Of a stretch of 64,000 nucleotides of DNA, positions 27,685 to 35,545 are shown one piece after another. The stretch's first letter is position 1. Every line of letters begins with the position of its first letter. This stretch comes from JAAXHV01 sp965207165. GTDB taxonomy: Bacteria; Pseudomonadota; Gammaproteobacteria; Eutrophobiales; Eutrophobiaceae. The translations under genes and the position numbers were made by a program. The notes beneath the pieces were generated by a model that saw only the letters and a list, made by a program, of their open reading frames with translations, was not told where the DNA came from and searched no databases. The DNA lies in assembly GCA_965207165.1 (NCBI GenBank), contig OZ242265.1:558001-622000 (forward strand), written 5' to 3'.

Positions 27685-28507
27685 CCCCTATCACTTGGCC
27701 CATGGTCACCTGTTTACCGGAAACAGTCCAGTTGACCTTGCCCGGTTCCGTCAACAGGATCACCGTTGAGCCCATGTTGAAACGTCCGATTTCATCTCCC
27801 CGGGCGAAACTGATGCCCGGCTCATAATGCCAGCTTGCGTATTCCCGTTTGTCAGCAGGAGCGACCTGCCCATGCCAGGTCGTTGCCACTGAACCGACGA
27901 AGATCGCGCCTACGAAGATAACGGAGAACATGCCGGTTTCCGACCGGAAAGTGGTGATTACACGCTCATTGCGGGCAAACAGTCTGTCGATGCGGCGTGT
28001 GTACGCGGGACCAACGGAGACTAGCCGGCCCGGGATGTATGACATGAAGACCAGTTCTCCGTCTGCGGGGATATGAACCCGGTGGTAATCCCGGGGCGAC
28101 AGGTAAAGCGTGATGAAGTTGCCGTTTTGATAATACCTGACGTGATCCTTGTCGCCATGGACCAGTTCAGCAAGTGAGTAATATTTGCCCTTGGCCTGGA
28201 CGAGCCGGTCGTCATCAAGAGTCCCGGCAGCGCCTGTGTGACCGTCAACGGGTGAGATGACGCCGTTGCTTGCCCCGGATATGGGGCGTGCTCCGGGCTT
28301 AAGGCTGCGGGTGAAGAAATCATTGAAGGTCATATATTCATTGGCCGAGGATTTTTCCGCCAGGTCCATATCGACCCTGTATTTCCTGATGAACAATCGA
28401 ATCAGGGCATTTTTCCAGGGACGCCACGGGCAGCGGGTGACCTTGTACATCAGCCTGGAGAGCAGGTGGTGCAGGCTGTCCGGGGTCAGGGTAAAAAATC
28501 CCGGCAT
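27674..28507 (-). CDS. psd: phosphatidylserine decarboxylase proenzyme
   Basis: A 277-residue pyruvoyl enzyme that makes phosphatidylethanolamine at the inner membrane. The self-cleavage site is MGST near residue 242 (FNMGSTVILL; usually LGST), giving an alpha chain of about 35 residues. The catalytic Asp is in SPVDGH and the His in SPRDYHRVH. Probably co-transcribed with the Sco1-like gene 15 bases upstream. Confidence 0.95.
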   Translation of the reverse strand: MPGFFTLTPDSLHHLLSRLMYKVTRCPWRPWKNALIRLFIRKYRVDMDLAEKSSANEYMTFNDFFTRSLKPGARPISGASNGVISPVDGHTGAAGTLDDDRLVQAKGKYYSLAELVHGDKDHVRYYQNGNFITLYLSPRDYHRVHIPADGELVFMSYIPGRLVSVGPAYTRRIDRLFARNERVITTFRSETGMFSVIFVGAIFVGSVATTWHGQVAPADKREYASWHYEPGISFARGDEIGRFNMGSTVILLTEPGKVNWTVSGKQVTMGQVIGVSP

Positions 28508-28522
28508 TAAGGAAGACGCAGG

Positions 28523-29152
28523 CTAACCATCAATGAGTCGACGGACCCGGTTGAACCTGTCGGTGATGCTGCGGTTGTCGTGAGGTCTCGAAAATATCGC
28601 CACCAGCCGGCCGCGGGGATCGACCAGGAATAATGACGCACCGTGGTCCACGAGGTAGTTTTCCTCACTCTCCGTCTTATCCAGAAAATAGGGGAGACCG
28701 ATCTGGCCCGTCAGGTTTGCAATCTGTTCAGCCGATCCGCCAAGGCCGATAAATGACGGATTGAACGAGGTGACGTATTGGTCCAGGCGTGCCGGAGTAT
28801 CCCGCTCGGGGTCGACCGACACGAATACGGTTTGTACGTTCTCTGCCTGCTCCAGTTGCCTGTGCACCTTGTCCATGACAGCCAGTGTGACCGGGCAAAT
28901 ATCGGGGCAGTGCGTGAAACCGAAGAACAGGAACGACCATTTCCCCTCCAGGTCGGTCAGGGTAAATGGATTGTTATTTTGATCGACGGCTGCGAATGCG
29001 GTCAGGGACTTGGGATTTGGCCAGAGCAGTCCCGGGATGGCGGGTTCCGTCTTGTCTCCCTGGTGCATGGTTGCAAGCACGCCGATAACGGTTGCCAGCA
29101 CAACCACGCCTGCTACCATGAGGGCCATGTTAAGTGATTGCCTGGTCATCAT
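28523..29152 (-). CDS. SCO1/SenC family copper-binding protein
   Basis: A 209-residue membrane-anchored thioredoxin-fold protein. One N-terminal helix (about 9-28) is followed by the copper-binding pair Cys82 and Cys86 in FTHCPDICPVT, with the third ligand His170 in VDHGASLF. Sco proteins help assemble the CuA site of cytochrome c oxidase or act as periplasmic thiol reductases. No oxidase genes are in the window. Confidence 0.92.
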   Translation of the reverse strand: MMTRQSLNMALMVAGVVVLATVIGVLATMHQGDKTEPAIPGLLWPNPKSLTAFAAVDQNNNPFTLTDLEGKWSFLFFGFTHCPDICPVTLAVMDKVHRQLEQAENVQTVFVSVDPERDTPARLDQYVTSFNPSFIGLGGSAEQIANLTGQIGLPYFLDKTESEENYLVDHGASLFLVDPRGRLVAIFSRPHDNRSITDRFNRVRRLIDG

Positions 29153-29235
29153 AGCGGCTTATTATATCTCAACCCGGACAATGCACCAGTGGCTTAAGCG
29201 TATGGATGATTTTACCGCCAATGAGTCGTGTACCA

Positions 29236-29264
29236 TTGATAATATAAGACTCACGATTTATAAT
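29236..29264 (+). promoter_or_regulatory. sigma70-type promoter for nhaD
   Basis: TTGATA (29236-29241), a 17-base spacer and a perfect TATAAT (29259-29264). It would give a leader of about 70 bases before ATG 29341, where AGGAAG supplies the ribosome site. Confidence 0.6.
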
Positions 29265-29340
29265 CTTGAACCTTGTGTGCAGCCGCCTTAGCCACAGCTT
29301 TAAGAGAAGGCTTAATAATTAATAATTTCAGGAAGTTATA

Positions 29341-30771
29341 ATGAAAACAAGAAGTGTATTCGGTATATTGTTGATCGGACTGTTCCCCTTGCTCGCCGGT
29401 GCGGAGACAGTTCACGGGCAGGCTGTATCAGTGGATGCCCCGTTGGTATTCAACGAGGCGATGCTGGTGTCGGCTCTCGTGCTGGCACTGACTTTTGTCG
29501 GGATCTTCACTGAAATGATACACGGCCTGGAACGCATGAAAGTGGCGGCAGGCGGCGCCGTGACCATGGTGATCGTCGGGCAGATTTACGGTTTTTACGA
29601 CCCGACGCTGGCGGTTGAAGCCGTGGACTGGAACGTGGTCTTCCTGCTGGGCGCCATGATGACGGTGATTGCCATGATGATCCCGACCGGCGGCTTCGAT
29701 ATGCTGGCCTACCGGATCGCCAATTTCAGCAGGGGCCGCTTGTACTTGCTGCTGGCGTTGATAGGTACCTGTGTTACCGTTTTATCACTGTTGCTGGACA
29801 ACGTGACCACGGTGGTGATATTCGGACCGCTGATCATCCTGATAGCCCGGGCACAGAAGATCAACCCGATACCCTACCTGCTGGCGGCTGCCCTGTTATC
29901 GGATACGGGCGGAGTTGCCACCCTTGTCGGTGACCCCCCGAACCTGATGATCGGTTCCGCCGCAAACATCTCGTTCAATGATTTTGCGATCCACATGGTG
30001 CCGCCGGTATTGATTGCCTGGATAGGCGTGCTGATCCTCCTGAAATACCTGTTCAAGGAGGAACTGGCCGAGACGCCGGCAGACGTATCCGACTATTCGA
30101 CAGAGGTGAAAAACCCGCGGGTATGGAATGCTTCAATCATCATCCTCGGGGTCATGGTCGTACTCTTCATGCTCCACCACAAGTTTCACTGGGAGCCCTG
30201 GTTTGTCGCGGCCATCGGCATGGTGTCCTTGATGTATGTTTCCCGTAAAATCATCATGGATAATACCTTCGAGCACGTGGAAATTACCTTGCTGGTGTTC
30301 TTTATTTCCCTGTTCATGCTGGTGGGAGGTGTGGAACACAGCCAGTTCCTCATGTATATCGGCCAGTATATAACGCCGTTTGTGCAACAGGACCTGCTGA
30401 TGGCGACCATCATCCTGATGTGGGTCGGCGCCATCATGTCGGCAGCCATCGACAATATTCCTTTCACGGCAGCCATGATACCCATCATTTTGAGTATGGA
30501 GACGGTGGGGATTAACGTGACGCCGCTGTGGTGGGGACTGGCCATAGGCGTCGGTATGGGCGGCAACGGCACCCATATCGGTTCGACGGCAAACGTGTTC
30601 ATCGTGACAATCTCGGAGCGCCTGGCAAGAAACGAGAACGATCCCAGCCTGCGTATCACCCCGGGGCTATGGTTCAAGAAGGGCCTGCCGGTCATGTTGC
30701 TGACCCTGGTGCTGTCGACGATCTTCTTTATTGTCTTCTGGGACTTCCTGTCACGCCCGTTGGGGAGTTGA
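29341..30771 (+). CDS. nhaD: NhaD-type Na+/H+ antiporter (ArsB/NhaD ion transporter family)
   Basis: A 476-residue membrane protein of the ion-transporter superfamily. It has a signal-like first segment, then about twelve helices. Family motifs GVATLVGDPPNLMIGSAAN and GMGGNGTHIGSTANVF correspond to the two re-entrant substrate loops. Sodium/proton exchange is the best family match, in keeping with a saline habitat, though the broader superfamily also carries citrate, arsenite and tellurite transporters. It stands alone behind its own promoter. Confidence 0.82.
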   Translation: MKTRSVFGILLIGLFPLLAGAETVHGQAVSVDAPLVFNEAMLVSALVLALTFVGIFTEMIHGLERMKVAAGGAVTMVIVGQIYGFYDPTLAVEAVDWNVVFLLGAMMTVIAMMIPTGGFDMLAYRIANFSRGRLYLLLALIGTCVTVLSLLLDNVTTVVIFGPLIILIARAQKINPIPYLLAAALLSDTGGVATLVGDPPNLMIGSAANISFNDFAIHMVPPVLIAWIGVLILLKYLFKEELAETPADVSDYSTEVKNPRVWNASIIILGVMVVLFMLHHKFHWEPWFVAAIGMVSLMYVSRKIIMDNTFEHVEITLLVFFISLFMLVGGVEHSQFLMYIGQYITPFVQQDLLMATIILMWVGAIMSAAIDNIPFTAAMIPIILSMETVGINVTPLWWGLAIGVGMGGNGTHIGSTANVFIVTISERLARNENDPSLRITPGLWFKKGLPVMLLTLVLSTIFFIVFWDFLSRPLGS

Positions 30772-30938
30772 GAATTACGAATTAGGAATTACGAATTAGG
30801 AATGAATGTGCCGCCTGTGGCGGCTGCTCATCACCATAATACCCCGGCAACCGTCCCGGCCGCGCCTCCAATTCGTAATTCGTAATACGTAATTCGTAAT
30901 TCGTAATTCCTAATTCGTAATTCATAATTCATAATTCC
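30772..30938. repeat. inverted arrays of AATTACG/AATTAGG heptamers, copy 1
   Basis: Left arm 30772-30803 is a run of 7-base units (AATTACG, AATTAGG alternating). Right arm 30870-30938 carries the reverse complement (AATTCGT and AATTCCT types) in about nine units. A GC-rich spacer of about 65 bases separates them. A second copy lies at 32562-32730. The right arm runs into the 3' end of the 30929-31165 gene and supplies its last codons and stop. Confidence 0.9.
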
Positions 30939-31165
30939 TGCTCAAACCAGCTGTCCAGTTCGTCGGTTTTCAGTTCTTCAATCGTGTAGATGTTGAAGGC
31001 CTTGTAAACCTTCCAGTTGTAAATCTTCGTCTCAATCTCCAGCGTTTCCATGGCGTCTGCCTGTTTCAGCCGGGCCTGGTACTTCCTGATCTGGCCGTCG
31101 GCGTAGTCATTGCAGCGGGTGATGAAGTCACTGATGACCTGCTTCTTTTCGGGGACGCTATTCAT
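30929..31165 (-). CDS. small protein of unknown function
   Basis: A 78-residue, highly charged, probably helical protein (EKKQVISDFITRCNDYAD, then KYQARLKQADAME) without signal peptide or known motif. It is preceded on its own strand by a purine-rich GGAGA a few bases before the ATG (31166-31180). Its stop codon and last two or three residues are encoded by the flanking heptamer repeat, so the C-terminus may have been trimmed or extended by that repeat. No function proposed. Confidence 0.6.
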   Translation of the reverse strand: MNSVPEKKQVISDFITRCNDYADGQIRKYQARLKQADAMETLEIETKIYNWKVYKAFNIYTIEELKTDELDSWFEQEL

Positions 31166-31314
31166 AAAAATCTCCAGTCTTGTGATTGAAAGGACTTAAG
31201 CTGTACGCCAGTCTATTCCATATTGATAAATTTAATGTATATTATTAGCTGTCAAAGCGGAACTAACCGCATAATTTATTTCACATAATCTCGTATTTAC
31301 CAGGGGGAGTTATC

Positions 31315-32559
31315 ATGGCCGGTTATGTCACACACTCATTACCTGAGATCAGGTTGACGGAACACCTGTATGAAATCCTTGGACAACTTGACGAGTCCAA
31401 TGTCGACCTGAAGGACTGCGTCTCCATGCCGCCGGAAGTGTATACCTCCGAGGAATGGTTTGAATTCGAAAAGCGGGCCGTCTGGGACCGGGAATGGATC
31501 TGCGTCGGGCACATCGGCACCATACCCCGTGCAGGCGATTACGTCTCCGTCACGATAAATGAAGACCCGCTACTGGTGCAGCGTAAAGACGACGGCGGTG
31601 TGCGTGTCCTGTCAGCCGTGTGCCAGCACCGCGGTCATGTTCTGGGCGAGGAAACAGGCAATACCCGTGTCTTTACCTGTCCTTTCCATGGCTGGTCCTA
31701 CGATGAAACGGGCAAGCTGGTCAGCGCCCCGGAAATGGACGCCCATGCCAGCCTGGGTGAATTACAGCAAAAATATTGCCTGCCGACATTGCGTACCGAG
31801 GTGTGGAACGGTTTCATCTTCGTCAACATGGACGGCAAGGCCAAACCTCTTGCCCCGCGCCTGAAGCGGCTTGGCAAGGAAATAGAAAACCACAAGCTTG
31901 CAGAGATGGGCGGTGTGCCCACGGTGGACTGGGGACCAAGTCCATGGAACTGGAAGTTCATGCACGAGAATGCCATCGAACCCCATCATACCTGGTACCT
32001 GCACAAGGGTCCCCACGACTTTGCCCCTTCCAAGCTGGCCACGTTCGCGGAATGGGACGATTTCGACGACGGCGCCATATACCATCCTACCGGGTTCCTG
32101 GAACTGGACGGCAATTTTACCTCGGCTTTCAGCTGCCTGTTCCCCGTGATCGAGGGGTTGACCGAGAATGAACGCAAGCGGGTAATGTTTGCCTGTATCC
32201 TGCCCAACCTGTTCTTCGGCTGTGTGCCCGACGGTTGTTTCTATTACTGCATACTCCCCCAGGGCGCCAACGCCATGACCATCCGGGTCGGTTTCGTCTA
32301 TCCCAAATCCACCCTGCGCATGGATAATTTCGATATCATTTTCAAGGCTGTCGTCATGGGTCTGGAAACGTTGAATGACCAGGATACCGGCGCCAACACT
32401 AACGTTCACAAGGGCCTGCGATCACGGTTTGCGCCGCGCGGGCGTTATGCCCCGAAAGAGGCGACCCTGCCGCAGTTCAACCGCTGGCTGATTACGCGCT
32501 ACAAGGCCTATGCGGCGGAGCTTGAAGGGCGCAAGCAGAAATCCAGGCAGGTGGCTTGA
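31315..32559 (+). CDS. Rieske non-heme iron oxygenase, alpha subunit
   Basis: A 414-residue aromatic-ring-hydroxylating oxygenase. The Rieske [2Fe-2S] ligands are Cys103, His105, Cys122 and His125 (CQHRGH and CPFHGW). The mononuclear iron site is visible in ENAIEPHHTWYLH (His224/225 and His230). AGGGGGAG precedes the ATG. No ferredoxin, reductase or conventional beta subunit is adjacent. The next gene instead encodes an NTF2-like domain fused to two CDGSH iron-sulfur domains and may take their place. Substrate unknown; ring hydroxylation or O-demethylation are both possible for this family. Confidence 0.93.
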   Translation: MAGYVTHSLPEIRLTEHLYEILGQLDESNVDLKDCVSMPPEVYTSEEWFEFEKRAVWDREWICVGHIGTIPRAGDYVSVTINEDPLLVQRKDDGGVRVLSAVCQHRGHVLGEETGNTRVFTCPFHGWSYDETGKLVSAPEMDAHASLGELQQKYCLPTLRTEVWNGFIFVNMDGKAKPLAPRLKRLGKEIENHKLAEMGGVPTVDWGPSPWNWKFMHENAIEPHHTWYLHKGPHDFAPSKLATFAEWDDFDDGAIYHPTGFLELDGNFTSAFSCLFPVIEGLTENERKRVMFACILPNLFFGCVPDGCFYYCILPQGANAMTIRVGFVYPKSTLRMDNFDIIFKAVVMGLETLNDQDTGANTNVHKGLRSRFAPRGRYAPKEATLPQFNRWLITRYKAYAAELEGRKQKSRQVA

Positions 32560-32561
32560 GG

Positions 32562-32730
32562 GGAATTAGGAATTACGAATTAAGAATTAGGAATTACGAA
32601 TTAGGAATTGAATGAGACGCATGTGGCGACGTGTAAGGATTTCAGTCCTGGCAAAATTTACAATACGGATTGCTAATTGCCAGGATGCACTTATTCCTAA
32701 TTCCTAATTCCTAATTCCTAATTCATAATT
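32562..32730. repeat. inverted arrays of AATTACG/AATTAGG heptamers, copy 2
   Basis: Left arm 32562-32610 holds about six AATTASG-type heptamers; right arm 32692-32730 holds five reverse-complement units (CCTAATT repeated). The spacer contains a second inverted repeat, TCCTGGCAA (32646-32654) and TTGCCAGGA (32677-32685). It lies between the Rieske gene and its putative partner. Confidence 0.9.
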
Positions 32731-32738
32731 ATATCGAT

Positions 32739-33491
32739 ATGAGTAATGAACTTGCCGAAATAAAGGGACTGCTGCAAAAGCTGGATGCCAAGTTGACCCA
32801 CCTCGAAGACGTGGAGGCGATACAGCGGCTGATAGTCACGTACGCCAGGGGCTGTGACCGCGGTAACGACCCTGAAGCCATCGGTCCGTGTTTTGCCGAA
32901 GACGGCACCTGGGAATGCAAGGGCTTCGGCAAGTATCATGGCCGGGACAAACTGGCGCAAGGCCTGCACGGGATCGCCGGCGAGAAGATCTGGTGGTCGT
33001 TGCATTACATGATTTCCCCGTTGATCGACATTGCTCCCGACGGTCTCAGTGCAACTGCATTCTGGTACCTGTGGGAATCGGCGACCGTGCCCAATCCCCA
33101 TACCGACGAAGCGGAGTCCCACTGGATTGGGGGCACGTACGATTGCCGCTGCGTAAAACAGGACGGCGATTGGCTGTTCCAGTCCATGGAACTGAAACTG
33201 AACATGGTGAGCCCGTACGCAGACGGATGGGTAAAGGCCAAATTCCTGGATGGCAGCCGGAATTCCCCCTACCTCATGAACCTGGAGCAAGGTGAGTATT
33301 ACTGGTGCGCCTGCGGCCGCTCCAAAAACCAACCGTTCTGCGACGGTTCCCACAAGGAAACCAGGCGCGAACCCATGCAGTTCAAACTGGACAAATTCCA
33401 GCACGTGGCCCTGTGCGGTTGTAAATACTCGAAGACCAAACCCTGGTGTGACGGGTCGCACTTGAAGCTCAACCTGGAGCAGGGTTCCTGA
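32739..33491 (+). CDS. NTF2/SnoaL-like domain fused to two CDGSH iron-sulfur domains
   Basis: A 250-residue protein in three parts. A short coiled coil and a SnoaL/NTF2-like domain occupy about residues 5-170 (DVEAIQRLIVTYARGCDRG, then FAEDGTWE). Two CDGSH-type [2Fe-2S] motifs follow: Cys190, Cys192, Cys201, His205, and Cys226, Cys228, Cys237, His241, both with the exact CxC-x8-C-x3-H spacing. Beta subunits of ring-hydroxylating oxygenases share the NTF2 fold, and CDGSH clusters can transfer electrons. Given its place between the Rieske alpha subunit and a flavin oxidase, I infer a beta-subunit-like electron-transfer partner. The fusion is not one I recognise. Confidence 0.85.
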   Translation: MSNELAEIKGLLQKLDAKLTHLEDVEAIQRLIVTYARGCDRGNDPEAIGPCFAEDGTWECKGFGKYHGRDKLAQGLHGIAGEKIWWSLHYMISPLIDIAPDGLSATAFWYLWESATVPNPHTDEAESHWIGGTYDCRCVKQDGDWLFQSMELKLNMVSPYADGWVKAKFLDGSRNSPYLMNLEQGEYYWCACGRSKNQPFCDGSHKETRREPMQFKLDKFQHVALCGCKYSKTKPWCDGSHLKLNLEQGS

Positions 33492-33494
33492 GCC

Positions 33495-35147
33495 GTGGTA
33501 ACGAGAAGGAAATTCCTGACAACATCCGCCCTGGCTGCCGGCGCGCCCATGGCCGTGCATCCCGGGCTAGTTGCAGCGGACCAGGCCCCTGACAAACCCC
33601 TGCCGGAGTCTCTGACACCTGCCGAGTTCAACCGGGCTGTCGCGGAATTGCGCCGCGCCATTGGTGACGAGTGGGTGTTTACCGATGATGAAGGAGACCT
33701 GAGGACTTACCGGGACGTTTATTCGACCTTGCCCGACGAGGCAAACATGCCGTCCGCAGCGGTGGCGCCCAGGACCGTTGAAGAGATCCAGGCCATCCTG
33801 AAAATTGCCCGCAGTTACCAAATTCCACTCTGGACCGTTTCCACCGGCAAGAATTATGCCTACGGCGGCCCGGCGCCCAGGAAACCCGGTTTTTTTGTTC
33901 TCGACCTGAACCGCATGAAGCGCATCATCGAAGTCAATGAAGAGCATGGTTATGCAGTGGTCGAGCCGGGTGTCAGCTACTTTGAACTGTATAACTACCT
34001 GCAGCGGCGCGGCAGCAAGTTATGGATCGACCCGGCGGCCCCGGGCTGGGGCAGCGTCCTCGGCAACCTGTTGGAACACGGCGCCGGCTACACGCCCTAT
34101 GGCGACCACCTGCTGATGAATTGCGGTATGCAGGTGGTGCTGGCAGACGGCACTGTCGTCGATACCGGCATGGGCGCCTTGTCCGGCTCTGCCACGTCCA
34201 GCCTGTACAAGTATGGCTGCGGGCCGTGGGTCGAAGGCATGTTCACCCAGTCGAATTTCGGCATTGTTACCAAGGTGGGAATCTGGTTGATGCCGGAACC
34301 CCCGGGTTACCGGCCTTACCTGGTGACTTTTCCGCGGGAAGAAGATCTCTACCAGATCACGGAGATCGTCGGTCCTTTGCGGCTCAATATGCTGATACCC
34401 AATGCGGCGACCACGGTGGGTCTGATCTGGGAAGCGGCTCCCAACGCTACCAGGAAACAGTATTACAGCGGTAAAGGTCCCATGCCCATGCGTCATCGCC
34501 GGAAGATGGCGCAAGACCTGGATATCGGCATGTGGAATTTCTACGGCGCCCTGTACGGGCCGGAACCGATCATGGACAACAACTGGAAAGTCCTGGAAGA
34601 GGCATTCCGCAGCATACCCGGCGCAAAGTTCTTCTTCGAAGGCGATCGGCCGAACGACCCGGCCTGGCGCTACCGTGTCAAGCTGATGAAAGGCGTGCCG
34701 AACATGACCGAGTTCAGCCTCATGAACTGGGTAGGCAGCGGTGCGCATATCGATTTCTCACCGCGCTCTCCGGTAACCGGCGAGGATTCCATGAAACAGT
34801 TCACCCTGATAAGGGACCGGGCGAATGAATACGGGTTTGATTATATCGGTGAGTTCCTGGTGGGATGGCGGGAACTCCTGAACATCTTCCAGCTCATCTT
34901 CGACCGGCTGGATGACGATGAACGGCGCCGCGCCCACGAATGTTTCGGACACCTGGTCAACGATTTTGCCGAACAGGGATATGGCGAGTATCGCACCCAC
35001 CTGAACTTCATGGACGAGATTGCCGGCACCTATAACTGGAACGACGGGGCACTGTGGAAACTGCACCACAGGCTGAAACAGGCGCTGGACCCGGTCGGGA
35101 TCCTGTCTCCCGGGAAAAGCGGTATCTGGCCCGCTTCAAAATCGTAA
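33495..35147 (+). CDS. Tat-exported VAO/4-cresol-dehydrogenase-type flavoprotein
   Basis: A 550-residue protein from GTG 33495, three bases after the previous stop. A twin-arginine signal (TRRKFLTTSALAAGAP, residues 3-18) is followed by a PCMH-type FAD domain (VSTGKNYAYGGPAP; VVEPGVSYFELYNYL) and a VAO-type substrate domain. Tat export and the cytochrome c lipoprotein encoded 17 bases later match the PchF/PchC arrangement of 4-cresol dehydrogenase and eugenol or 4-ethylphenol hydroxylases. These oxidise para-alkylphenols in the periplasm and pass electrons to cytochrome c. A para-substituted phenol is therefore the best substrate guess. Confidence 0.88.
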   Translation: MVTRRKFLTTSALAAGAPMAVHPGLVAADQAPDKPLPESLTPAEFNRAVAELRRAIGDEWVFTDDEGDLRTYRDVYSTLPDEANMPSAAVAPRTVEEIQAILKIARSYQIPLWTVSTGKNYAYGGPAPRKPGFFVLDLNRMKRIIEVNEEHGYAVVEPGVSYFELYNYLQRRGSKLWIDPAAPGWGSVLGNLLEHGAGYTPYGDHLLMNCGMQVVLADGTVVDTGMGALSGSATSSLYKYGCGPWVEGMFTQSNFGIVTKVGIWLMPEPPGYRPYLVTFPREEDLYQITEIVGPLRLNMLIPNAATTVGLIWEAAPNATRKQYYSGKGPMPMRHRRKMAQDLDIGMWNFYGALYGPEPIMDNNWKVLEEAFRSIPGAKFFFEGDRPNDPAWRYRVKLMKGVPNMTEFSLMNWVGSGAHIDFSPRSPVTGEDSMKQFTLIRDRANEYGFDYIGEFLVGWRELLNIFQLIFDRLDDDERRRAHECFGHLVNDFAEQGYGEYRTHLNFMDEIAGTYNWNDGALWKLHHRLKQALDPVGILSPGKSGIWPASKS

Positions 35148-35164
35148 TGTGTTGAACATTCACG

Positions 35165-35545
35165 ATGACCGGATATCGACACGCAACCTTCCTGGCTGTC
35201 ATGCTGTTGCTGGCAGGATGTGGTAACGATGACACTACGGGGACAGGTGAACAGGCGGACGGACACGCGGATACGCAGATGACCTATCTCGACGGCAAGG
35301 CGTTGTTTGAACTGTATTGCATTGCCTGCCACGACGCAGGGCCCGGGCACCCGGGGACCATGCGCCTGGAGGAGAGGATGAGTGCAGACCAGGCGCCCCT
35401 GCTTGACCGGGACAACCTGCCGCCGGACTATGTAAAACTGGTGGTGCGGGAGGGCTTCAAACTGATGCCGCCGTTTCGCCCCAGTGAAATCGACGATGCC
35501 CAACTGGACCTGCTGACTGACTATATCTCGGGAGAAAATCACTGA
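35165..35545 (+). CDS. cytochrome c lipoprotein, electron acceptor of the flavoprotein
   Basis: A 126-residue protein with a lipobox LLAGC (lipid-bearing Cys19) and one haem motif CIACH (Cys52, Cys55, His56); Met101 in GFKLMPPF is the likely sixth ligand. Size and position correspond to the small cytochrome subunit of flavocytochrome p-cresol methylhydroxylases, here apparently anchored to a membrane. Its stop overlaps the UbiD ATG by one base. Confidence 0.9.
   Translation: MTGYRHATFLAVMLLLAGCGNDDTTGTGEQADGHADTQMTYLDGKALFELYCIACHDAGPGHPGTMRLEERMSADQAPLLDRDNLPPDYVKLVVREGFKLMPPFRPSEIDDAQLDLLTDYISGENH

Noticed and set aside
30772..32730. Possible CRISPR array
   Set aside because: The units are 7-base tandem heptamers without spacers, in inverted blocks, and no cas genes are present.
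34020..34748. 242-codon frame antisense to the Tat flavoprotein
   Set aside because: Same shadow pattern; no ribosome site and no recognisable domain.
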